Below are positions 49,690-60,753 of a stretch of 64,000 nt of DNA, piece by piece. Position numbers and translations under genes: made by a program. Source of the DNA: Cristatella mucedo (taxonomy: Eukaryota; Bryozoa; Phylactolaemata; Cristatellidae); contig WPIO01000131.1 in the NCBI GenBank assembly GCA_009760855.2, positions 270,001 through 334,000 of the forward strand, written 5' to 3'. The notes beneath the pieces are model-generated. The model was not told the origin of the DNA and did no database searches. It was given only the letters and a program-made list of their open reading frames with translations. Position 1 is the first letter of the stretch, and every line of letters starts with the position of its first letter.

Positions 49690-51222
49690 GTCGTGGCAGG
49701 CCAGCTGAACTCGTATGTCGAAACCTCACACCTTGCTAGTAAGTTCCAGTCTGGCTTTAGAGCTAATCACTCCACAGAGTCAGCATTGCTTCGGGTATAC
49801 AACGACCTACTTAGGAATGCAGACATGGGTAGAGTGTCTCTTCTTGTTTTGCTTGATCTTTCGGCAGCTTTTGATACCATCGATCACAAAGTTCTTCTAG
49901 AGCGCCTCTCATCTTGCCTGGGCATCACTGGCACTGCTCTGCAGTGGTTCAGGTCCTATCTCAGTGGGAGACTCCAGAATATTGACGTGAATGGACAAAG
50001 ATCATCTGAAGTACCTCTGAAATATGGAGTACCTCAGGGCTCCGTGCTAGGTCCGGTTCTTTTCATGGTTTATACTCTGCCTCTTGCTGATGTGATTGCC
50101 AAGCAAAATCTAGGCTTTCACTTCTATGCGGATGACACTCAGTTGTACCTTTGCTTTGATCCCTCCCAGCCTTCGAGCACCTCAAATTCTCTCAACTCAC
50201 TAGCTGCATGCATTGATGACATCCGCACATGGATGGCAGCAAATTTTCTAAAACTTAACGATAATAAAACTAACTTACTAATTATGGGCAAACCCAGTGT
50301 GATCCAGAGATTGGAAAGGCTGACTCTCAAAATTGGCTCTGCCAGCATATCTCCAGTTGAATCAGCTCGAAATCTAGGTGTCATATTCCAAAGCGACCTC
50401 TCGTTAGACGACCATATCAGCTCCACAGTCAAATCCGCCTATTTTCAGCTTCATAACATTGCTAAAATTCGGGCTTGTTTAGATAAAGATACCACGTCCA
50501 AGTTGGTCCATGCATTCGTGACATCCCGTCTCGACTTCTGCAACTCACTGCTTACTGGCCTACCAGCATGTGCGATTAGGCGATTGCAGCTGGTGCAAAA
50601 CTCCACAGCTAGGCTTGTCTGTCGTGAGCGTCGCAGTTGCCACATTACTCCACTTCTCGCCGACCTGCACTGGCTACCAGTCAAGCAACGGATTGACTTC
50701 AAGGTTTTGTCGCTCACTTTTAGGTCCCTTCATTCTATGGCTCCAGCCTATCTGTCAGATATACTACCCCATCAGGCTAAGCATCGTACCACCCGCTCTT
50801 CGGAATCCAACAGTCTACAAATACCTCATACTAACCTCAAATCCTTTGGAGACCATGCATTTAGTTCGTATGCTCCCAAAGCCTGGAACTCCCTCCCGAC
50901 CTGCGTCAGAACATCCCCTGACCTGACCACATTTAAAAGGAACCTAAAAACACCTATTTAGGACAGCATTTAGTGGGTCCCTGTGATTCGTCCTTGATAT
51001 GCTTATGCGTGCTGACACTGTGCATGCTGCCACTAACCACATTTGCATGCTGACCCTGTGCATGTCACCCCTAACCATATTATTCATTTCGTTTGTTTTT
51101 TCAAGCATGATTTTATTTACCATTCAATTGCATTTCACTTTACAGCAAATGTAAAGCGCCTAGAGAGAGATTAAGTTCTCTGGGGGCGCTTTATCAAGTG
51201 AATTATTATTATTATTATTATT
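49690..51222 (+). mobile_element. LINE A (CR1/L2-like), 5'-truncated with open reverse transcriptase
   Basis: The 5' end is truncated near 49690 within the finger domain, and the 3' end is a tail (gtaaagcgcctagagagag...gggggcgctttatcaagtg) plus an ATT run to 51222. It is the best preserved mobile element in the window. The tail is shared with SINE2. Confidence 0.9.
49693..50961 (+). CDS. LINE A reverse transcriptase (N-terminally truncated)
   Basis: A 422-codon open frame without stops. Reverse-transcriptase blocks in order: KFQSGFRANHSTESALL (residues about 17-33), LLDLSAAFDTIDH (52-64), YGVPQGSVLGPVLF (111-124), [12 protein letters not shown] (142-153, with the catalytic DD), NFLKLNDNKTNLLIMG (186-201), LGVIF, then LLADLHWLPVKQRIDFKVLS and FSSYAPKAWNSLP. 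These are typical of the CR1/L2 branch. The upstream endonuclease domain is missing, so the protein is incomplete even though the frame is intact, which suggests a recent insertion. Confidence 0.9.
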   Translation: MAGQLNSYVETSHLASKFQSGFRANHSTESALLRVYNDLLRNADMGRVSLLVLLDLSAAFDTIDHKVLLERLSSCLGITGTALQWFRSYLSGRLQNIDVNGQRSSEVPLKYGVPQGSVLGPVLFMVYTLPLADVIAKQNLGFHFYADDTQLYLCFDPSQPSSTSNSLNSLAACIDDIRTWMAANFLKLNDNKTNLLIMGKPSVIQRLERLTLKIGSASISPVESARNLGVIFQSDLSLDDHISSTVKSAYFQLHNIAKIRACLDKDTTSKLVHAFVTSRLDFCNSLLTGLPACAIRRLQLVQNSTARLVCRERRSCHITPLLADLHWLPVKQRIDFKVLSLTFRSLHSMAPAYLSDILPHQAKHRTTRSSESNSLQIPHTNLKSFGDHAFSSYAPKAWNSLPTCVRTSPDLTTFKRNLKTPI

Positions 51223-52029
51223 TTAACAGTGACTCCGACGGCGGCTGTTCTTGTGGAGTCTCACGGAGGCACAGCGTGGACGTGAGCGACAAGCGAGACT
51301 CAGGCGTTATTCCCTCAACGCGTACATAAACGAGCTGGGGGCTGACTCGCCGCAGACGGTGGAGGGCATCTGTGGCAGGCAACTGCCTTACATCATAGGC
51401 CGAACTCCTCGCCCCGAGTCAATTGCCCAACAACCAGCTGCAGGCGAGGCATACATGAGTGTAAGGGCGCTTACACTCTTGTAAGTAACACCAGAAGCCG
51501 CAGGCGCACACAACAGATCAGGTTATCTTAAGGCGCTATACAAACGAATTATATATTTTACACTGCACCCACTCCCTAAATTTGATGAATACCGCGAAGC
51601 CAGTTTTATCTATTCAAGCCAAAGATTATGCTGCTTGTGCTTGCCGGACCCTTGCGGCGGCTTTCCGCCTCGACCGGTAGATCTTGTCTGACTATCCTCA
51701 CCTGGGGGAAGAGCACGATCTCTTTGTCGTTCGCTATACATGTCCCTCTTTTTTCTTGATATATTTAAATATAATTCTCCGGGCAGTGCTTTGGGTCCTT
51801 CATCTGCACTGGACGATTCGGGGCGCGATACAGAGCCGGCCTAGCAGAGCCTAGCTCTTTGTTCACGCGGTTCGAGCGAGTGCCTGCCGGACGGCCAGCG
51901 ACCTGACCGAAGTCGCTCGCAGCTGAGCTAGATTGACGTCGAAGCTGAGCTCCTTCCGGCCCCGCCACGACGTCACACCTGAGAGACCACCGATCGCCGC
52001 TCGTGACCCGCAGCCTATCCGCTGTGGAC
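51223..52029. other. Intergenic; CpG-rich toward 52 kb
   Basis: A SINE2 tail lies at 51510-51560. From about 51790 the sequence is GC- and CpG-rich and leads into the possible first exon at 52030. A short frame at 51251-51484 is unrecognised. Confidence 0.4.
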
Positions 52030-52138
52030 ATGCTGCTCGCCCGTCAACTCGGGCCGCGACGCTCCCGTGCGACTCTCGCGCGAGAACCTGTTCGCAGTGT
52101 TTTCGGGCATTTCGCCGAAGAAGAAGTGAAGTCCTCCG
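52030..52138 (+). CDS. Possible first exon of a mitochondrial-protein gene
   Basis: An ATG at 52030 in a CpG-rich region opens MLLARQLGPRRSRATLAREP, then VRSVFGHFAEEEVKSS. The first 24 residues are rich in Arg, Leu, Ala and Ser with a single acidic residue (Glu19), like a matrix-targeting presequence. It ends at a perfect GTAAGT donor (phase 1). A second identical donor lies 15 bp further (after 52153) and would add five codons in frame. The likely partner exon is 53162-53269, whose phase fits. Protein family not recognised. Confidence 0.42.
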
Positions 52139-52394
52139 GTAAGTCAGCCTCCGGTAAGTCAGCAGCATCGTTCCGTCGTACTCTCGACGCAGCGCAGCCG
52201 GGTGCGCTGAATGACACAGCGCGACGAGATCCTATATTTCCGTTTCTGTTGCTTCAGCGCGTTCATACCGTTCTTGTTGATAAAAAAGTTCCCTTTCAAA
52301 ATTGAACTTCTTATCGATTCGTTACTGAATTCAGCGGAATTCCGTAAATTCGAAACCGCAGCTTCAGAAATTCTGTGGAAGCGGGAGCGGCAAT

Positions 52395-52480
52395 TTCTTT
52401 CCAGCAAATGCAAAGTGCCTAGAAAGAGACTAGGCTATCTGATGGCGCTATATCAAGTGCATTATTATTTTTATTACTAT
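52395..52480 (+). mobile_element. LINE A 3' tail
   Basis: The sequence gcaaatgcaaagtgcctagaaagagac...gatggcgctatatcaagtg plus an ATT-rich end. Confidence 0.65.
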
Positions 52481-52664
52481 TAGAAAATCGAATCCACCCG
52501 GAAAGAATAGCACGAGCACTGTTTACCTTTCAGAGACATGTACCTGTACATGTCTCTTCTGCGGCACCGAAACGGCTATTTAGGACAGTGTTATCTAAAT
52601 AAGCTTTCGAAAGTGTCCATTGCTTCATGAGAAGCGCGAGAGTATATCTATCCTGAGCAGCGAT

Positions 52665-52815
52665 GGTTTGGCCCTGTGATTAAGCTGCTCGCCCCGACTA
52701 GGGGTCAATGTGGTTGTGTTTGATGGCCGAGGCTCCAGCCCCTCCAGCCATGCGAAGCAGCGACTGAATAGAGATGAAATTCTCTTAGGGCTCTATACAA
52801 AAGAATTATATCTTT
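52665..52815 (+). mobile_element. SINE2 copy
   Basis: Head ggtttggccctgtgattaagctgctcgccccgac and tail gactgaatagagatgaaattctcttagggctctatacaaaagaatt. Confidence 0.75.
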
Positions 52816-53039
52816 TTTTTACCGTAAATTAAGCTAAAACGGTCCGAAAGCTACGCGTGGCTGGGCTTTACAGTGACCGATCAGAGCCTGGTCGTGAAGT
52901 AAGCTGATTGTAGTATCAGAACATTCACGAGCGGCGTTTCGCGACCGTCGGCGCATTCTCATTCCGCCATGTTACGACGTACATCGTGGTTTTAGTTCTT
53001 ATTCAAGGGGCTGCGGACCTGTAATAGATTTCTTGCCGT

Positions 53040-53110
53040 CCTGGTTGGTCCAGGGCTAAGGGGCTCACCTTTGATGACCGCTTTCGCGAACTCAAGCCGA
53101 GCTCGGGAAA
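53040..53110 (+). mobile_element. SINE2 head fragment
   Basis: ggttggtccagggctaaggggctcacctttgatgacc resembles the head of the SINE2 at 11010. Confidence 0.45.
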
Positions 53111-53161
53111 TTCTTAAGAAAATATTTACAAAATTCGTCCGACTATCGAATACATGTTTAG

Positions 53162-53269
53162 GGTACCTTTCGAAAGACAGATACGATAGAACTGGAATCG
53201 GAAGTTCTGACGACTTTCGTATGAAAGAAAAAATGGTTATGCAAATTGTGTCTAAACCAGCTGTAAACC
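53162..53269 (+). CDS. Possible second exon of the 52.0 kb gene
   Basis: Acceptor acatgtttag, donor GTAAGC. It encodes YLSKDRYDRTGIGSSDDFRM, then KEKMVMQIVSKPAVN; the phase fits the 52030-52138 exon on the left. The composition is that of a soluble globular protein and less biased than chance frames. Not recognised, and the third exon was not found. Confidence 0.4.
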
Positions 53270-53396
53270 GTAAGCAACAAATCTACAAATAACAATGCTA
53301 CCAATCTCTGCATCATATGCGACTTGTATCTCAACTTGTCGAACCTTGGCAGACCGCGATAGCAGGTCAGTTTCTCAAGCCATACCAGCCTCCTAT

Positions 53397-53397
53397 A

Positions 53398-53432
<35 letters not shown>

Positions 53433-53434
53433 CG

Positions 53435-53501
<67 letters not shown>

Positions 53502-53510
53502 GTGTGTGCG
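53397..53510. repeat. TA then TG microsatellite
   Basis: About 30 bp of TA followed by about 75 bp of TG. Confidence 0.95.
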
Positions 53511-53764
53511 TGCGCACACTTACACGCACACGAGCGGCCGCACTTTGTTGTACGACTTATGTTCTTCTCGGCATTCTCTCTCATCTCTTTCTTTGCCAAA
53601 TTATTTCCCGTGATTGATTTATAAAGCGTAGCCTCCTAGATATTGAGGCACCAGAGCCTCCCCGGCTATCATCCTGCTTGCAGTGAGTGCTTGAGGATTG
53701 TTCGATTCAGGACTCAAAACCACAGCCTGAGCCATAAATGCTAGCACTGCGGCTCAGATGCTAT

Positions 53765-53955
53765 TTAATGAGACCATGAACACATGCTAGAGAAAATCAC
53801 TCCACTGAGTCAGAATTGCTGCGAGAGTGCAAGTACCGTCTCAGTAATGCTGAGGTACAATGGATGCTTGGGTACAGATAGCTAGTTCTTCACGATCTCT
53901 TGTCGACAGCGTTTAATACTGCTGATCACGAAGTTCTTCTTCTTCTTCTAATAAT
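53765..53955 (+). mobile_element. LINE A internal fragment
   Basis: aatcactccactgagtcagaattgctgcg and gacagcgtttaatactgctgatcacgaagttcttct match 49.76-49.90 kb. Truncated on both sides and followed by a TAA run. Confidence 0.65.
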
Positions 53956-53984
53956 AATAATAATAATAGCAAGCATGTTTTTTT

Positions 53985-54052
53985 ACTATCTGATTTAACA
54001 GCCTCATTTGTGTAATGACAGAAGAGCCTTTACAGCTATCACCACCGCCATG
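53985..54052 (-). mobile_element. SINE1 tail fragment
   Basis: The reverse complement has ggtggtgatagctgtaaaggctcttctgtc and aggctgttaaatcag. Confidence 0.6.
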
Positions 54053-55224
54053 GTGCGAAAACACACAAAATTAGCAATAACGTGCACAATTTCTGCACGC
54101 ATAAGCCAATAAGAAAAAGAATAATTCTAGTTGACACAAGTACTGTGACGAAAAGGTGGGCTTGTAGCTTTTTATCAAAATTTAATCAAATAAGGAGCAT
54201 CATGTCATTAGTCTGGAGTAAGTTTTAGGCTTTGCAAGCATACGGACTCAAGCCGCGGTTCATATAGGATTTGAGTTTGTTTAGAGTTACAACTCCGTGC
54301 TAGAGAGTGACGCCGAAGTATTCCATTAAAGTTAGATGCAAACGGCGCACACGCAACGGCACACGAAAACGCCGTGGCCGGCGTCCTAGTCGCAACTGCC
54401 TGGCCTCTCCATGCCGTTACTTAGCAATCGTTAAACTGTCGCCGCCATACATCGCAATCGCCCATAAACCGGCTGCAGTGCCACAAACTCTGGTGGGCCA
54501 AAAGCTGGCCTCAGCGGGAATATCAAGGCCGTAAATACCTCTAGGTCACAATCTGGCCGTAGTGGGAATAACAAGGCCATAAACGTCATTGGTCCATAAG
54601 CTACTAAAACAATCAAAGGGCAGTAACAAAAACAAAATGGCAAAGCATGCCTACGCAAAGAGCAAAGCTGGACACGCAGCTGTACCTGAGCGGAACTAAA
54701 CGGCGTAGCGCGTGCAGAACTACACGCAACACTGACCTGTGCCTTCAGTGGGAAGGCGACGTTACAAAAGCGAAACTACATGCTCCCTTGAACAGAAGAT
54801 CGGACGTCACGCCGCGGGGCAAGGAAAAAGCACGGCCAAGTCAGCTACGCTCGGCCACAAGTGAGGCACAACGCGACAGCACGATATTAGTACACAAACC
54901 AGCATTAAGCAGCGCTGTGTGCTTCTGCTGTAATAAGCGAAGCGTCTGGCACTAATGCACAATGCCTCGCCTGTGGCCAATAGCTAGGCCGTCGAAGCAG
55001 TGCAGCGTCGGGCCAATGATGCGGGTCATATTTCGTGTCGTCTGCTGCGATTGATTGGGCTCCCATAGATATGTGCCCGTCGAGAGGAATAAAGTAGAGT
55101 CTCGTTATTGTGCACGCGCGCCCGCCGTGTCTCCGCGAGACCCCCACTAGAACAGCCGCCGCTGGAGACACCGTCACATAACAGCAGCCGTCCCCGAAGG
55201 CTGCTAAACAGTACATTCATTGAA

Positions 55225-55505
55225 TAAGGTGCTCGACAACTACAGTCTCCTGCTGCTGCCGACTATGGCTCATCCTTTCCAGCGGTCCTGAGCTGCTACT
55301 TCCATGCTACTCACTACCTCAACTGCTCTCTTCTGACTCAGCTATGCTTCCCCACTTTCTCTTCGTTGCGTGCGACGAAGTCTGTTGGCTACCGAATGCG
55401 TACCGAAGGCCGCTTAGGCTGTGAAAACGCCAAACAAAACTCTCCTGCGTAACACCCACTATGATCTTCGTCGCTTTGTGGAGATACAGACGGAGATACA
55501 TTACA
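55225..55505 (+). mobile_element. LINE B 3' end fragment
   Basis: Reads ctacagtctcctgctgctgcc, ttcgttgcgtgcgacgaagtctgttggctacc and the final gagatacagacggagatacattacat. Confidence 0.8.
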
Positions 55506-55514
55506 TTACATTAC

Positions 55515-55635
55515 TCGCCCCGGCGACCACGGTCTGGCCGAGGTCGCCGGGGCTCGAGCACCGAGGCATATGCGAAGCGCCTGAATACATTTTAGGTTCT
55601 CTTATGGCGCTATACAAATGAATTATATATCACAT
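55515..55635 (+). mobile_element. SINE2 copy, joined to LINE B tail
   Basis: Begins within ten bases of the LINE B tail end; has the ggggctcgagcaccg box and the gcgaagcgcctgaatacat...tggcgctatacaaatgaatt tail. Confidence 0.75.
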
Positions 55636-55854
55636 ATGCCGTCCTCTTAGGCTGGCTGGCTACCGTCTTCTCATCTAGCACGAGACGCTGGATGAGGCAG
55701 CATGAGAGCACGGCCTTTGCTAACCTGCTAACCTGTCGGCTGTGCATGGCACGAGCTTTCTCGCATCGTCGAGCCACATATCTCTTCACCGCGCCACCAG
55801 TCTCCGATGCGGTACCCGCCTCTACCTCTGAACCAATCACTGCAGCTGAACCGT

Positions 55855-55960
55855 TAGTAGTAATATTATTTATTATTATTAATAGTTATTATGAGTAATT
55901 CTTAGTAATAGTAGCCCTCAGAGAACTGAATCTCTTTCTAGGCACTTTACAGAGGCCGTA
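55855..55960 (-). mobile_element. LINE A 3' tail
   Basis: The reverse complement reads gtaaagtgcctagaaagagattcagttctctgagggc followed by an ATT/ATA-rich end. Confidence 0.65.
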
Positions 55961-57954
55961 TAGAAAGCATTACGTAATGATTGGCGGCAACGCGTCCTCA
56001 AGGCGCGAGTACACTGTAAGCAGGCGTACGCATGCACACGAAGAACGAATCGCAAAGACCCGCAACATGCTGTAATAAACTGGCGTGTTTTAAGCTTCTT
56101 TTTTTTAAATTTCAGGGGACTCGCGACGTGCGTACGTCGCTAGTGAGTTCCAGGCTTCTGCGAGCGCAATCGACGGCCCGAGCTTTCACCGCACGGCACC
56201 GACGGGCGCAGCGAGAAGCCCTCTATTCTTTTCGCGTAAGCCGAGAGGCGCATGGGCGCGCTTCTCTTGCCGGCCGTCGCTACAGCCGTTGTCTTTGCCA
56301 CGCCGGCTATCGTCGCAGAACCCACTTCTGCGGGCGCCGTCTCAGCGTCATTGCCCCGCCGAGGCCGTCGCTTTCCCGGCGGACCGCAGTAGCCGTGGGC
56401 AGTTTTCCGCCTTCCTCGTTGAAAAATTGCGCGCATAGATATCACCCAGCGACCCTCACTAGTTCGAGTTGCGTCGCTGCCGTGGCGTTCATTTCATAGC
56501 GTAGCGTATGGGAGTTCTCAGGCTACGGCCTCCGGTGGCCCGGGCCAGCCAGCCTCCATGCATTATCGAACAGCGATACAGGTCCCATTTCCACAACTAG
56601 GGTTGCGCAACGATGATTTTAATTCCTAACTACGAAAAACAGCGTCGGGGTTTACCTTCGAAATTTCATGCGACTGTGCAAAGGCATTTTCATTCTATGA
56701 CCCAGACCATCCAGCCTCTTACATTTTCAAATTGCGGTACAGCTGCCATCTTCACAGTAAGCTTTGAGCAAATTGCTTCTGATTCCGCGTTACATAAGAC
56801 GCTGTTACGGGTTTTCTCGCAAAATGTGCAATTGGGTACGAATTTTTCTCGTGCAATAGCCTAAAATAGGCCACCCTGAGTAAAAATCCCAACTGGGTTA
56901 CAGCTGCCAATTCCAGAATAAGCGTTGTGCAACTGCGGCTTTTATTCTACATTTTAGAAAACCGTATTCAACAACAAAATTTCATGGCATAGCATTGTCA
57001 TATACTATGGCCTCGAATTGCACAGCCCGCTCTGCATTTTCGGAGCGCAATACAGCCACTATTTAAAGGATAGAAGTCGCGAAACAGCGGTTTTGATTGC
57101 ACATTGTGAAAACCAGTATACTGGGTTTATCCGCCAATTTCATGCGATTGCTCCGACGATACTTTTGACTCTGATGGCCCGGGCCATTAGTAGCCATAGC
57201 ACTAGAGCACGCATGTCGTAGAATTGAGTGGGTAAACCCGACGTACTTATTTCTATAACGTGGAATTGGAGCCAGTTGTTCAATGCCTAATGTGAAGACA
57301 GCAAGTGTATCGCAAGCCAAATATTTAAGAAGGCTGGCTGGCCCGGGCCATGGGAAACAGTCGCATTAGAACGGCCGCGTGTAATGTCAAGGAATTTAGT
57401 GGGCGAACACGGAACCCTGTCTTCTGCAACGTGGAATCAAAACTGCAGTTGCTTAAAGCCTACTGTAGAAAAGCAGTACTGCCATAACTAAATAAAAATA
57501 ATAGCTGTATGACTGTACCACAGTCCGAATATGTAGCCAGGCTGGCTGGCACAGGCAATAGTATAAAAAACGTCCATGCAGTCGAATGAATTTTTGAAGG
57601 TGAATCCGAGAACGCCGTTTGCTATGACATGTAATGCAAACTTCAAATTCTGCTACCGATGCAGCACGCACTTGCCATAGACACGCTCGCTTTAGCATAG
57701 GCACGTGTTAAGCTCTACCAATGTAATGACATCACTGGGTATTGAATGCCTCAGTAATAATCACTAGTTTAAGAGCATCCGTTAGGTGGGCAAATGACAG
57801 GTTACGTTAATAAGCCTATCGGCTTGCAGGAGCCTTTGAATGGATCAGCAGCAAGTCTTCAGAAGAAGCAGTGGACGGCAATTTATAACAGCTTATAAAA
57901 GCACCAAATTGAGCTGCGAAGGAGCTAATACAGTGCCATTACATCGCAAGCAGC

Positions 57955-58018
57955 AATGATAGCCGTCAAGGCTCTTCTGCCGCTATTTAAACGAAGCTGT
58001 TAAATCAGCTAACCTTTA
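57955..58018 (+). mobile_element. SINE1 tail fragment
   Basis: atgatagccgtcaaggctcttctgccgctat...gctgttaaatcagctaac. Confidence 0.6.
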
Positions 58019-58356
58019 ATACACAGCAAAGTAGTCCAAAACCTCAGCAACGAGTTAAAAAAAAACGCTTCCCCAACGTAAGAGGAAGACGACTCAAAAG
58101 ATCGAATAAATAACCTCCAGTGTTCATTGCAAGATTTTTGTCTACAATTTGCACGACCCACAATACCACTCCAAAGGCTCTCCTGAATTCCTTGTACTTT
58201 AACCACCGGCGAATTTTTTTTAAAGGAAGAAACGTTTTTACTCGGGGCTCATGTACGAAATTTAATTGTCTTTAGATAGTACCGATGGGAGCACCGTCCC
58301 CCCCCCCCGATCCAGGTTGTCGACGATATGGGTTACGAATCCAGTCCGGGGCAGGG

Positions 58357-58520
58357 TTAATCTCCTAAGCCACACACGAGCCTTTTTCCAAACGATTTTC
58401 GTTCTGGATCCTGACCACATATGAGACACGAGGCTGTGCTGATGTATTCAGCCATTGCATTCTCATAATGCGAAAGCTGATTTCGCAGCAGTTCGAACGG
58501 CAAAGTTTGGTTGCACTTGA
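58357..58520 (-). CDS. AT-hook gene, terminal exon
   Basis: Acceptor gtgctttcag. It encodes VKCNQTLPFELLRNQLSHYE, then NAMAEYISTASCLICGQDPE and KRLVCGLGD, TAA at 58359-58357. Balanced amino-acid composition supports coding. The C-x2-C (CLIC) could be part of a metal site, but no partner pair is clear. Confidence 0.55.
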
Positions 58521-58669
58521 CTGAAAGCACCGGAATCGCAGCATCTAACTTAATGAGGCCCATATCATCAGTCTCAAAATTACGTTTAGGAAAACAACTC
58601 CCAACATATGCATGCTTTCAGCCAGCGTATATAGTTTTAAGTTTGCATCTGTTGTAATAAAAGCAGCAT

Positions 58670-58733
<64 letters not shown>

Positions 58734-60682
58734 CAAGCTGGGCCGCGATTCTTCGGCGAACGTCGCATTCAGCAACCCAGCTCAAGAATGAAGTTTAAAC
58801 CCAAGCCATAATTGGAAACGAATCCGTGCATAACATAACCATACCTAATGAGGTTCTTGTTCTATCGTTGCGGCCAACAATTTGGCAGTGAATGAACACA
58901 CGGACAGACGCTCACAAACTCGCGGTAAGAAAAAGAAACTGTAATATTGCAAACGGCTGTCAGACCGCAAGGAGCTGTAGTTAAAAAAATCCATTATGAA
59001 TATACAATGTATGTAAGAATCCAAGGCAGTCGGCGGCCGTTGACAGTTGCGCTGCCGCTGAGCGTAGCCATTGACTGTTGGGGTGCTGCTGCCACGGCCG
59101 AGGCAGATCAAGAAGCAGCATGTGCACGTGCTACCATCCTTAAGGATCTGCAACGTGAAAGAATGTGTTCGCCATACGGTGTGCCCAGAGGCTCTAGAAC
59201 CCGAGATGCATGCCTGCGCTCCGAGACTTAAATAGCTTTACTAACAATGATAACCTGCTCTATTTAAATTTTTGAGTCACACATTTCCTTTTCGCCAGAA
59301 GGGCCATAGCACAGCCTGTACCTGTAGCTTGGTGCAGATACGCTCATCCCGTACAGCTTACCAACCAAGACAAGAAGTACACCATCAGTTAGGCAGCTCT
59401 GCATTCCATGCACGCGCACCCACCTTCACCGACTACACGAGGTGCCCATAAGAGCGCTGCATCGACAGTTGACGTTGCCCAGCCGGCCCACTCACCGGTG
59501 ATCATGAGGTGAATGACCTTGCTTCCTTGCGGCAGAGCAGTACCTTCGCCCATATTCACTGGTCTGATGGTGACGTGCTGAACAGATTTTTCATGGAACA
59601 CCTTTCTACTAATGTCTAGCATGATGCGATAAACGCCTTCGGTATTATCGCCATGATCAGCTGAAACGGGTAAAACCGAAGTCACGGACGAGGGTCGACT
59701 AGCAGCAGGCAAAAACAGATGTTCACACATGGACATCCGTTGGCTTAGAGAAGGGGGCCGTCGGGGGGGGGGGCTGGTTCCACCCGGACAGTACGGCAGG
59801 GGCGTGTCTCGACGCCTGGCAGCAATATACACTGCTTCAGGCCCTCAATATTTGTTTGCCTCCGACTAGATCAAGGTCTGACATCTCCATAGCATGCAGA
59901 CGCCCAATAGTCCTACAGTACAAGACAAGATCTGCTGCTGCTTTAACAGTTGCAATGTAAAAACCAAAATATTGGATAACAGTCAGCTGGATTAAAAACA
60001 AAAACAGCAGCACCACACTGATAACTTTTTTCTAAGCACAGAGAGATATTGGAAAATATAAAACAAGCAGATTCGGCATTCCGTGGAAATCAAAAGAAAA
60101 GCTGGCCTCGAGCAGAGAATGACTGTGCAGCCTTGATAACTGTATATTGGAGGGGAAGGGCAACAAAGAATGAACTGATGCCGTGACTATTTTGGGACGA
60201 CCAACCAATTCTGAACACAGAGAAAAACGTCTCACAACTCTAACTAGTCAACATACTGAGTATGTGCTTTAAAAAGGAAGGCACCAGAATACCGTAATAG
60301 TACAACCAGACGATTCCCATCTGTGTGCACGATCAGGAAAAAGGCCACGGATGACAAAGAGAGCGCAGCGCAAGTGCGCACATCCCCCAAGACAGGCAGG
60401 CTTGCACTATGGCACCACACCGGCGTCTCCATCGGATCGCTGAGAGTGCGCAGCGATTGAGATCGGCTCGAGACATCTGCCGCTCTCACTGTCAGCAAAG
60501 AAATGCACACTCGTTCTTGGCGCATTGCTCACAAGCAAGTACACACACTGCAACCCAACAGCGGAGGCAAAAGCAGCACCCCCTGAGGCCTTGCTTGCTC
60601 CTGCGGCCAACCGCACATTCACCGGTGAGTTGTACTGCCATTCAGTCGTCGGGCAAAAAATCCTACCATCAGCAGGAAGCAA

Positions 60683-60753
<71 letters not shown>

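Larger units (their letters stand above)
53270..58356. other. Repeat-rich stretch without supported exons
   Basis: TA/TG tract, LINE A and B pieces, SINE tails, and a CpG-rich patch at 56120-56490 where several frames on both strands stay open. One of these (acceptor tttcag at 56115) could continue the 52 kb gene in phase, but composition alone explains it. Confidence 0.4.

Noticed and set aside
56115-56500. Long open frames, including a signal-peptide-like MGALLLPAVATAVVF start
   Set aside because: All frames on both strands are open because the patch is CpG-rich; no family resemblance and no second exon.
60540-60680. Candidate exon with acceptor gatggtag and donor GTGAATG
   Set aside because: Its phase does not fit between the 60797-60880 and 59496-59660 exons, which join directly.
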